Source: Porodaedalea pini
Taxonomy: Eukaryota; Basidiomycota; Agaricomycetes; Hymenochaetales; Hymenochaetaceae
Length of the DNA: 64,000 bases
NCBI GenBank assembly: GCA_002794775.1
Contig: NBAY01000034.1
Coordinates: 458,475-522,474, forward strand
Reading direction: 5' to 3'
Shown: piece by piece, positions 46,719 through 57,416 of the stretch
Layout: every line of letters starts with the position of its first letter
Position numbering within the stretch: position 1 is the stretch's first letter
Notes under the pieces: generated by a model
Databases searched by the model: none
What the model was told of the DNA's origin: nothing
What the model saw: the letters and a program-made list of their open reading frames with translations, nothing else
Position numbers and translations under genes: made by a program

Positions 46719-47418
46719 TCAGTTTCTCCCTTTTCAGAATCAATCGGTGCAGTCTAATCAGAAAGGTGATTCACGCTTGGTTTTTGGAGGGAATAAATAT
46801 TGGCTATTAATTGGAATATCCGGAGTTTGGGAATTATTTCTACTGTGCATATCATACTTGCATTGTATGTATCTGAATCTATGTCATATTAAATTGTATA
46901 TTGTTTTCTGGACTGAATCTTGTACGAGGAGCAAAGAAAGAATATAAGATGCCACTCTGATAAACATAATAGTAGAACAGAATGTCATAGTGCAGCAGAT
47001 TGTCAAAATTTCACCAATAAGTTGCGAATGATATAAAGGCCAGCGTCGTTTACACCGAATACTGAGGACGTTATGCATTTTCTAACTACGAAAAGAGTGG
47101 AGGCCAGTACGCTATCATACCACCATCAGCGACATACTAGAAGTCGATGGTTTACAATTGCATGTATATAGATTTCATCGAACGATATCATCTATGTGTC
47201 GTAAAAGCTATTGTGGTAATCATGTACATTTCAAGTACATGCTTGATAGTACATTTCTTATGCGGATGATGCAAAGGAAGTACATGACAGAGTGCACAGT
47301 ACAGGAAGTTACGAAAAGAAAATACAGCTATTGCTCGTTACAAGACGCAAAACGTCTTCAATGCTCTCCAAATCGTCAGATTTGTTTTGCAATGAAATTT
47401 GACCACAGCACCTACTTG
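46719..47418. other. Convergent spacer
   Basis: Spacer between two convergent unknown genes. Nothing recognised. Confidence 0.4.
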
Positions 47419-48839
47419 TCAGTCGCCCATATCACCCTCCTGCATATCCATGTTGTTGCCGTCGACATACCCAGCTCCGCCAACATCATTAGCGCCACGA
47501 AGATCGCCAATATAACCAGACATGCCACGTTCATAGGGATTCATCTTCATTCCCCACACCATGTTGCACATCTTCTGCACTGCATGTTGCTTAATACTCC
47601 CATCCGGCAACAAATACGAAGACCTCCAAAGGCGTTTTCCGACATTGTCATCAGAAGTTTGGGCACCCAGCTTTGCAAACTCGTGATTTAGGGTACTGAA
47701 CCATTCCGGCAACCTCACATCCTCCAAGACGTGATGCCACACTGAGGCGTAGTTATCAAATAGATTCGACCAAATAGTTTCGTCCGCTGTTCTAAGGGGA
47801 TGCGCCGCGCTATCACCATCAGTGATGTGTTTATGCGCCAGGATAGCGCGCAGATATTCCTCGTTCCTGATTATGTCCAATGCGCTAGATGCCCGCAGTA
47901 TCGCCCTTTCTGCCATCTCCCTGTCTGCAGAACCGAGAGTCGTTTTCTGAAGTACCGCCGACATCCCGGTTTGATACGTGGTAAGGAAATTGACGATATT
48001 GGATTCTTTGATGTCGGCCATGAGCTGAGCCACGCATGCGCTACGAACACGTCCACCGTTGGCTTGGTGAGTAGCCAGAAACACATCGCAAGTGTTGTCC
48101 ATAATATTCTCGTATAGTGAATTTTGTAGGAGACGACGATAATCCAACCATCCGTGACAAGCGCCATCCCGAACCGACCTAATAAAAAACCGAGATACCA
48201 TTTGACAACAAGCGCGAAGGTGTACGCGACTATTCGCTTCACTGTCCTGAAAAAAAAGGGTCAGATGGCTCAAATGCAATATAATGTTCATACACTCACC
48301 CCCCTAAACGCCAATTCAAGGTCGTCAATTTTCGTGCCAAATCCCTCTTCCAGGCGGTCAAACCTCTTCGGCAATTTTTCCAACGTTGTAAAGCGATCAC
48401 TGAGCTCCTTCATCTGTTTCGTGTGATTCTCATCCTTGTCACTGAACGTTCGCCAAAATTGTGCCCTCATCTCATCCATCTTAACCTCCATGTCGTTCAT
48501 CTTGTCCGTCACCTTCTTATTGTCCTCCTCCAGCTTAGCAAATCGACCCTCACTCATCCTAGAGGCCCACATTTCAAGACCGGATTTGATATAAAGATTC
48601 GTGAGGAATTCTTCGAAGCCGTCCTCCTCCACAACGAGACTACGAGTCGGCGATGTTGCAACTACTTGTAGGAGATAAGGCGTAACTTGGCCAATAAATG
48701 TTTGTAAGCCTGCATTTGGCACCGTTGTTATTATCGTTGTCGACATTGTCGACAGATTTGACGGTGTGGATGATGGCGGTAGAGGAGAATACGGAGAGCC
48801 GCAGCAGAAGGTTCCAGTTGCCAATGCATTAGTAAGCAA
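47419..48839 (-). CDS. Uncharacterised coiled-coil protein
   Basis: Two exons: one from the 48839 side (a likelier start is MSTTIITTVPNAGLQTFIGQ, about 48746) to about 48297, and one from about 48244 to a TGA at 47419-47421. They join as LELAFRG to DSEANSRVHLRACCQMVSRF across a GTGAGT...TTTCAG intron of about 53 bases. The first exon has a long heptad-rich segment (KLEEDNKKVTDKMNDMEVKM, then DRLEEGFGTKIDDLELAFRG) predicted to form a coiled coil. The C-terminal 150 residues are helical and end in a Gly/Asp/Met-rich tail (GAGYVDGNNMDMQEGDMGD). No known domain was recognised. It lies in the unique region between two inverted Copia copies. Confidence 0.55.
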
Positions 48840-49860
48840 GTTATATACATAATGATAGTGACAAACACACCGATGTTCCCTGGCGATCTGGCTTCTGTAG
48901 AAGTCTCAGGAGTCATACTACGTGTAATCCCAGTACCTGTATAAGGAAGAATAATCACTAATAATAAAAGACACAAATATACAATAATAAGTATCAGGAA
49001 CACATTGGTGATGAGTCAATTAATTTACCCTTTATTCTTGGATAGAATTTCAGATGGAGGAGCGCGATGAAGACAAGTGTGGAGGAGGAGAGGATGGGGA
49101 GCCTTATATGAATCTCCTCGGTCACAGTGCCACACCATCGGTTCGATCCGAACAAAATTACCACGCGTAATCAATCGAACCTCCATTTAGATATAGGTGA
49201 CACAAAACAAATCCGATTCATGGACTGTATGCCACCTTGCAGAGCTCAATTTTTGTTTCATGCAATTCTCTAGTTTTTGTCTCAAAAATAAATGTGCATC
49301 CTCCTCATATTCATCTATATCTTCAAAACAACTTAGAAAATTGACGGTTTCTCACATTTAACATTCCTTTTTTTCGTGACTCCTTTGTCAAGCCAATCAG
49401 AGCTCGCAATATAGTCGTTCTCCAAAATGGACCCTCTCACAGCCCCTTTCTCAGCTCCTTCGCCTGTTTTATTTTTGAACACTGTACATGTGATACAGCA
49501 TTCCAGAAAATGATGACACTTTTAATTTTTTTCCTGGAGTTTCCCTATATAGCAAAACTTTATCTGCCATACACAAAAATTTCATACTCTTCAGGATCGC
49601 CGCGCTTGTCGGAAACAGTTCTTCAATAGGGGGAAACGGTAGACACTCTGCCAATTTTTATGTCCTGCCAGCTATCGGTCTTGACGGCATGTTTGACTGC
49701 TCTGTCATCGAGGGTGCTTTCAATACACATTTATCCACCGAATTCATCACCAGTCTTCTGGAAAAAAAAATGAACCCCTTCCCTGATTATTGATCTGATA
49801 AGCGAAACTTCTTCGACCAAGCGATACAGTGGGTTAGCCAGGTTAGGGATCAGATAACCG
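48840..49860. other. Non-coding spacer
   Basis: AT-rich; only short frames. A TTCGATCC box at about 49142 has no tRNA arms around it. No gene seen. Confidence 0.4.
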
Positions 49861-51186
49861 TGTTAATTCCACAATGATGCAATTCTGAAGGGGCTTGAGA
49901 TGCACCAAGGTGGCATAGACAGTCTCGTCTACCGGTGCATGGCTGACAAGCTATCACAGGATGATGCGGAGGCCGAGTGTCAGAGAAGGTGCTGAAGGAC
50001 TACTGATCGCGATCTGACCTATATTTACGAGGAAGACTATGACGAAGAACCAACACAACTTGATATAGCCCGAATGGCCAACGAGGATCCAAAACAAGAA
50101 TCAGATTTTTTGAAGTCGAATCGCGCTACTCTTGGGAGGATATTCCTCCTGCACCTGCTTGTCCGTAGACCATCAGATGAATATGGTTGCCCCCTAACAA
50201 TTTGACAGACGACTGGGACGAATGGAGTGTTGAAAAAAGGTTGAGCCAGACAACTAGAGACAATATTCGTTACGTGGAACGTCTCCAACGTGAGCCTGAA
50301 GAACCACCTGCCACTGAGCAACCGTAACTCATACTTGCCGCCTTAGTCGACGATGGGCGCGGCTTGCACAAAATGAACAGTGAACCACGGGATACCATAA
50401 TTGATGTGCGTGACATCGCGGCGGAAATTCTTCGGTGTCATCGCACAACGGTCGCACTAGGCTACACCGCTCCGTGTTTCAAAAAGACTAGAGCAAAGGT
50501 TCAACCACGGTATCTCGATTCCGATGCAGATCTCGACAAGCTTGTGCAAGGGGTCAAGAGGTAACTTGAACAGCAGAAGAAGAAACGCAAGCAGGATACT
50601 GCATGTGATGTCGTGGATATGAATATGAACGATGAATCGGTGAATGGCGATTGTTTCTCTTGGTCTTCTCTAAGGGCTGACGTGCAAATTTCATTCTGGT
50701 TAGAAAAATTTCAAGAGGCCTAGAAGCATGTTACAAGACACAACTAAGCCAACTCGTGCAGCTCAGGCGGCGAAAGTCAACTAGAATGAAATCCTCACAC
50801 CTTTTATAAAGGAAATCAAACAGAGTATGAGATGTAGTGAGCATCCGGAGGACGTTTGTTTTGTTCATTCCAATGGAAGGCATCAGCCCTACACCATGAA
50901 CAATTATAATGACCATGCGAGGTTCTTGGTACGTGTCTTCCTCACGTCAATTCATTTCTGAAAGCTTACGAGCTTTTGTAGTTGGCTAAAACTCCAGGCG
51001 TGACGTCTTCGCAGATACCTAGCCAGCTGTTGGGTTACTCGAGACCAACGTGGCCTGCACAGGTCAACATAGACTTAGCCGGCTTAGGACTACAGCAAGC
51101 AATTGTAAACCTAGTTGGTCCCGGACAAGTGCAAGCAGACGTGAATCTTGTTGTCCTCCAAACCATGTGAGTAGAAAATGCTTATG
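49861..51186 (+). pseudogene. Degenerate unknown gene of the RPTWPAQVNIDL family
   Basis: Plus-strand coding-like blocks separated by stops and frame changes include DIRDIAAEILRCHRTTVALG-like sequence near 50410, then MRCSEHPEDVCFVHSNGRHQ near 50830. After an intron-like gap, LAKTPGVTSSQIPSQLLGYS and RPTWPAQVNIDLAGLGLQQA follow at 50980-51120. The pattern of a small Cys/His segment followed by a linker is reminiscent of transposon-borne DNA-binding proteins, but I cannot name the family. The reading ends at 51186, where Copia copy 2 begins. The homologous peptide lies at 25350-25494 on the other strand. Confidence 0.4.
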
Positions 51187-51472
51187 TAATAGCAGCAGTG
51201 AACCAAAAGGGGTCACACTTCACACCTGAGTCCAATGGATGAGTGCAACAGATAGATATATATTAATATACAAGTGCATACCTGAGTCCAATGGATGAGT
51301 GCAACAGATAGGGACACTCATACATTGTCTCAGCCGCTTTGAAGCTAATATTACATAAGACAAAAATCACGTGATGTTTGCACATGCGCGCACATGTGCG
51401 AACAGAGGTGTGGGAATAAATCAAGAAAAGCATGGAAAACATAAAATAAGTGTCAGAATCACACTTCCAACA
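51187..51472 (-). repeat. Copia copy 2, 3' LTR
   Basis: 286 bases, same internal duplication as the other LTRs. Its end reads CTGCTATTA rather than CTGCTAATA. Confidence 0.93.
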
Positions 51473-51500
51473 CTCCCACCTGATCTGACACATCTGTAAG

Positions 51501-54500
51501 TCACCTAAGACCTAACATCCCACACATCTCTCCCACTTTTAAGCGCCCAAGGGCTTTGGTCATGATATCAGCTGGCATAGACTTAGTGGGCAAGTACCTC
51601 ACATCCACATAGCCTGCTTCAACCACATCTCTCAGCCAGTAATGACGCAAATCCAGGTGTTTCATGCGCCCATGATGTTCAGGATTTCTGGCAACTGCTA
51701 ATGCAGACTGGTTGTCAACATAGAGAACAGATGGGGCATCAAAATGATACCCAAACTCAGTGAGCAAGTTGCGCAACCATATGATCTCTTGTCCTGATTG
51801 TACAGCAGCAATGTATTCTGCCTCAGTAGTAGAGAGAGTCACAATGGTTTGCAACTGACTTGCCCAACTGATTGCACCAGTTCCCATTTTAACCACCATG
51901 CCACTTGTAGAGCGCCTGTCATCCTCATCACCACCATGGTCTGCATCAGAGAATGTGGTGAACAGCTCAGCTGAGTTGGGGTCAGATGCATAAGTCAACT
52001 TGTAGTCTTTGGTACCTTGAAGGTAACGACACAAGTGCTTTGCAGCCTTCCAGTGAGCCATGCCAGGATTAGCACTAAAACGTGCCAGAACTCCCACTGC
52101 ATAAGCAATGTCTGGGCGTGTAGCCACAGCAAGATACATGAGAGCGCCCACCAACTGCTTGTAAGGAACAGTCTTCATGAAGGCAGTCTCTTCATCATTC
52201 TTGGGAGCCATGGACTTGCTAAGCTTATGACCTTCAGGTAGTGGGGTTGTCACAGTGCCACAATTGCTAAGTTCAAAACGCTCAAGTATGTCAATGATAT
52301 ACTGGCGCTGAGATATAGACAAAGAGTGCTGAGAGCGATCACGCTCAATGTGAACTCCCAAGAGGAATGAAGTTGGCCCGAGGTCATGTAGCTTGAAGTG
52401 CTTCTCCAACTCACTCTTCACAAACTGGTACTGCTCCTTCGACTTTGCAGCAATGGTCATGTCATCAACATAGACAGGAATGATAATGCGCACATCCTCT
52501 CTGCGATAGACCCATATACTGTTGTCGCAGCGCACCAGTTGGAAGCCCATACCCTTCAGTACTGAATCGAGTTTCTTGTGCCACTGGCGTCCAGCTTGTT
52601 TCAGTCCATAGATAGACTTTACTAGCTTAAGAACAAATCCAGCACCATAATACTCCTCAAACCCTTCAGGCTGGTCCATGTAAACATCATGATCCATCTC
52701 ACCATTGAGAAAAGTGGTGGAGATGTCTACACTGTAAAGCTCAAGGTCCTCAAGTGCAGCTATAGCCAGAATTGCACGTAGTGCTGCCCACTTTGCAGTT
52801 GGTGCAAACACCTGTGAAAACTCCAATCCTGGTCGCTGTGAGTATCCCTTTGCAACCAGTCTTGCCTTGTACCTGTCCACAGAGCCATCTGCCTTGCGCT
52901 TGAGTTTGAACACCCAGCGACAACCAATAGTTTTACGACCAGTTGGAAGTCTGACAGGCTGGAAAGTGCCATTCTCAATCAGACTGATGAACTCTTCCAT
53001 TGCAGCCTGTTCCCAAAGATGGGCATCAGGGCGCCCCTTGATATCCTTCCACTGGTAGGGCTCTGGACCATATTGCTTGCGCACTTCTGCAGAGAATACA
53101 TGCTCAAGACGATTTGTAGACTTGAAGACATAGTCAAACGCATCATCAAAAGCAATGTACTTGTCTTCAAGACCTGCATTTATGCCAAAGTCCATGAGCC
53201 CATTGAACATGAGCGCTTCTGCTTGCATCTCCTCTTCAGACATGACATCAAGTTCATCGTGCTGTTCAGCATCCTCCATGTGCACATCCATTTCTGGCTG
53301 ATGCACAACTTCAGGCTCAGGTATGGGAACAGGATCAGGTCTAGGAATGTGTCGACCTGGATAATCCATAAGTGGATTGATCATTCTGTCCCATGCACCA
53401 GTGGTAGTGCGTGGTTTTGGCCTGGGAGGAGGAGCTGATGACAGAGTTTGAGTCTGATTAGGGTGCTCACTCCTTGGTTTCTTAGCAGGAGGAGTCTGAG
53501 AAGGTGGAGGAGACACAGTGTGTTTACGTGCAGAAGCAAGCGGAGAAGGGGAACGAGTTGGTGGAGGTACAGGAGGGTCCACTGGACGAACAGGAGGTGG
53601 AGGAGATGGAAGAACATCATCATCATCATCACTTTCTACTCCCACCTGTTCTGGCAGATCTTTTGCCTCTGGAGGAGATTGTACCCGCAAATCAACAGGA
53701 GTCCTAGAATTGCCTGGAAACACGTGTTCATCAAACTGAGCAGAGTCACTAATGATCTCCTTGCATGTAACAGGGTTCCAGAATAGCCATCCTTTGTAAT
53801 TTGCAGGGTAGCCAAGGAAGACACATTTCTGTGTGTGGGATTGCAACTGTTTGCGTTGATCTTTCTGGACATGCACATATGAAGTGCAGCCAAAAACGCG
53901 AAAATGAGAAACATCTGGTTTAGACTTGTACCAGAGTTGATAGGGTGTGTTGTCATTCACCGCAGATGTAGGAGAGCGATTATGGACATGAACAAAAGCA
54001 GCAACTGCATCCCACCAGAAAGTAGCAGGTAAGTGTGCTTCATTCAGCATAGTGGTGATGCCCTCAGCTAACGTCCTGTTTGCGCGTTCAGCAACACCGT
54101 TTTGGTGGGGTTCATTTCTGACAGTGTGCTGGCGATGAATGCCTTCATTTTCACAGAGTTGATCCCATTCCTTTGGCATGTATTCTCCTCCCTTATCATC
54201 ACGAGTGGCCTTAATCTTCAAATCTAACTGATTCTCTGCATATGCCTTAAAATGCTTAAAAGCACTAAAAGCATCACTCTTCTTCTTCAAAGGCAAAACT
54301 GCCCAGAAGCGACTGAAATCATCAATGAAGGTGATCCAGTACTTGTAACCATTCCTTGACTGAATGGGAAGAGGACCATGCACATCTGAGTGAACCAATT
54401 GAAGAAGACTTGATGCATGATGCGATGCAAGTTTTGAGACATTAGAACGATGCTGTTTGCCTGCAATGCAAGGCTCACAGATCGGATCTGGCAAGTCCTT

Positions 54501-54515
54501 TGACTTAATCACCAT
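51501..54515 (-). pseudogene. Copia copy 2 Pol, integrase-RT-RNase H part
   Basis: One open frame of 1,004 codons with integrase (HHCC remnant, IDDFSRF, HQNGVAERAN), reverse transcriptase (VDISTTFLNGEMDHDVYMDQ, YVDD) and RNase H (TTEAEYIAA). It is intact across the position where copy 1 is frameshifted. It is separated from Gag-protease by a 1-base deletion at about 54531 (AATGGCAT against AATGAGCAT in copy 1), so translation from the Gag start cannot reach it without a frame change. Confidence 0.93.
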
Positions 54516-54523
54516 TCCCTCAA

Positions 54524-55915
54524 CTAAATGCCATTGAGCAGTTTTCTCACATCACCATGGTGTAGGTGTGCAAAACGTCGATGCCACAGAGTCAAATCAA
54601 GTGGACAAGTGCTTGTAAGTGCAGAGAATGCACTCATGGGTACGACTTGGCCATTGAGTGATGCAGCATTGTTGGGAGTGACATTTGCAGTGAAGAGGAG
54701 AGTGCCATTTCGATTGAATAGAATCTTATCACGCTGAATGGTGACAATATACGATTTGGCACGAGTTAAATACAGGACTGAGAGGAGATTGTTTCGCAAA
54801 TCAGGGACATGAAGTACACGTTCAAATTCAAGTAAGTGTCCATCTTTGCCATTGATTACTGGTTGAAATCGCACTGTGCCCACTCCAACAGAATAGATGA
54901 TTTCGTTGTTTGCAAGGCGTATAGGGGTGCGATTTGGTGAATATTTGTGAAACCAGTGTCGGTGGGGTGTCATGTGGCAAGTGGCACCTGTATCAACAAT
55001 CCAATCAGTTCCTGCATCGAGAATGAGGGGTGTATGGGGGTTGGTGAAGTCTGGGGTACTTGCATTTCCAGCAAATTCAGCAGATTGGACAGACTCGGAG
55101 TCGTCCTGCTGAGCAGATTGTGCTTTCTCCTTAGTCTTCCCTTTGTTATCCTTCCTCTTGGCCCTAATTGCATCAATTGCATCACGTCTCTTGAAGCACT
55201 TCGACTCTGGATGACCTTTAATGCCGCAAAATTCGCAGACAACAGGCTGAGACGATGAGGAAGGCTTAGAGGGAGCAGAGGATGCTTTCAGGGCCATGGA
55301 CTGATCACCAGCACGCGATTGACGGTTCATTTGCTCCTGCATAAATGCTTCCTTAAGCGTCTTTAACTTGAAATCTGTCAGGAGCAAGAGTGCAGAGCGG
55401 AAGGATGAGTACTCTTCAGGCAGGGAGCGAACCAGGGCAACACATGCAAGCTCATCCTCAAACTCTTCGAGTTTGAGAGTGCTAGTGCACGTATTTCTGA
55501 TGTTATGAAGTCCATGCTCAACTCTGCTGACTAGTGCGGTCAAAGACTCATCCTCCTTCTTGCTGATACCGAAAAACTCATCATAGGCAATAAAACGTGC
55601 AGCTGGGTTGTCCTGCTTGTGCAGTTTCTCGAGCACTTTCCACATCTCTACAGGGTCACCCATGTGTGATTGTACCAAAATCTGCATGCTGTTTTCGAGT
55701 TTCTGGTAGATAAGGCCGGCTGCTTGCTCAGCCCTTTCTTCCCAGATTTCGACTTTATCAGGAGGAGAAGATGGCTTCGACTCCTTGCCTGAAACGAGGC
55801 GCCAAAGCTTCTTGTACTGAAGGGCAGCCTGCATGTCGAATTTCCAAGTAGGATAGTTGCCTTCACCCAACTTGTTAAATGAAGACAGTGAGTCGGCAGG
55901 GGCAGATTCGGACAT
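54524..55915 (-). pseudogene. Copia copy 2 Gag-protease part, ends at a frameshift
   Basis: 463 codons from MSESAPADSLSSFNKLGEGN through the zinc knuckle CEFCGIKGHPESKC and protease DWIVDTGATCHM to HRRFAHLHHGDVRKLLNGI. The stop follows the 1-base deletion near 54531. It could still be made as a truncated Gag-protease product. Confidence 0.93.
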
Positions 55916-56891
55916 GACGTTTCACAGGCAGGTAGGGGACGATGGGTACAACGTGTGTGTGATGTTTGGGAGGAATTGGATGTGTGAGTGGGCACAGTGA
56001 AGGAAAGTGTGTACAGACCACAATGACACGATTACAGATGACAGTTCAATGCAAGCCAATGAAGGTTACCAGACACTCAAAACGTCGAAGTATACACAGA
56101 GTCGCCGCAAGACAGTGCTGGTCTGTTGGTCTGCTAAGACCCCGCAGGCACCGCTGACTGAGAGAGGCTCTAGGCTTAAGTGACACTCAAAAGAGCGTCA
56201 CAATCAGCGAACTAAGGCTGAGCAGTCGAGCTTCACAGACGATAGGCTAGTCTGATCCAACAACAACAGAATGGGGTGAAATGGGCCTTAATCAACTCAC
56301 ACCAGAGCTGGTAACCGTGCAAAATGGGACACTGAGGGAGAATGAGTGGTGCGATTGCAATGCAAATCAACACACACTGAGGAGGCGTGAACACGAGCAT
56401 GCAGACGAAGTTTCGAGAGAATCGGACCAAGGGTTCCGCAGAAAATGCGATAACCACGCGATGCAGCAAAGTGCAGAGTGTAATAAGAGTGGTTGCTCAG
56501 TAAAACGTTGCAGCACACTCAAATCGAGTCGAATATCGATGTAAGTTGGCACAAACGTAGATCACACGTAACCCCAACAATGTGCCAAGGTATAGTGCAA
56601 ACAGTCAAGCCAATATCGAGTGATGGGTGATAGAGAGGTTTTGGATGCAGGTGGTGAATGAATGCAGTGTAGTGCAATGGGAAGTGGATGTGGTGGCACG
56701 AAACTTGGCAGAGACGCGGCAGACACACCGATTTTCCAATCAACAAAGATCCAGCTCAATCCAACCACCAGGAACGTTGCAATCGGCGAAAACACTGTGT
56801 GTAGGGTGTGCAGATCAGGTCCGATCAGTCTATAATTGAAGCAGGGGGTGCTTCTCGAAGTCCAGAACCAGTGTGCGAAGTTAGAGCGCAA

Positions 56892-56902
56892 GGCTCATAA
56901 CC
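56892..56902 (-). promoter_or_regulatory. Copia copy 2 primer binding site
   Basis: Same GGTTATGAGCC (minus strand) immediately inside the 5' LTR as in copy 1. Confidence 0.7.
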
Positions 56903-56979
56903 TATTAGCAGCAGTGAACCAAAAGGGGTCACACTTCACACCTGAGTCCAATGGATGAGTGCAACAGATAGGGACACTC
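56903..56979 (-). repeat. Truncated 5' LTR of Copia copy 2
   Basis: Matches the last 77 bases of the Copia LTR up to GGGACACTC (plus strand). It then switches abruptly to the Gypsy LTR (TGTTAGGCGGG). The missing LTR part is not found after the right end of the Gypsy element. Confidence 0.9.
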
Positions 56980-57416
56980 TGTTAGGCGGGAGTCCAGGAG
57001 ACGACTTGGACTGGGCAGGCCTCGGCTGACTGTCGTCTGGGACGTGCTATACTCGAGCAGGGACTCGGGACACGCTGTACTCAGGCTAGGTCGTCGCGGA
57101 GGTAAGAGGATTAATACAATGTACTCTAATACAGGAGGGGGGGCGCGGTCTCACCTAGGTCGTCGCGGAGGTAAGAGGAAAAGCAGAACGGGTGTTCGTT
57201 TGCAATTCCTCTTCCTTATAAACGCAGCGCCTGTGGGACCGTATTATCTAAGTACTGTATAGTTTATGTAATTAGGAATGGAACGAATGAAGGTCGCGTG
57301 GAAGGAGTGTGGGAAATGATTGGAAAGATGATTAATTATAATGAAAAAGGAGCGGTTAAAAGGAAAGAAATGGTAAAAGGAAAACAAAAGAAAAGGTGAA
57401 GGTTCGAGTTCTAACA
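56980..57416 (-). repeat. Gypsy 3' LTR
   Basis: 437 bases. It contains two direct copies of a 26-base unit (CTAGGTCGTCGCGGAGG...) about 60 bases apart. Confidence 0.95.

Larger units (their letters stand above)
51187..56979 (-). mobile_element. Ty1/Copia LTR retrotransposon, copy 2, 5' LTR truncated
   Basis: Near-identical to copy 1 but on the opposite strand. The 3' LTR is complete (51187-51472). Only the terminal 77 bases of the 5' LTR remain (56903-56979) before the Gypsy LTR begins at 56980. No target duplication can be tested on the truncated side. Confidence 0.95.
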
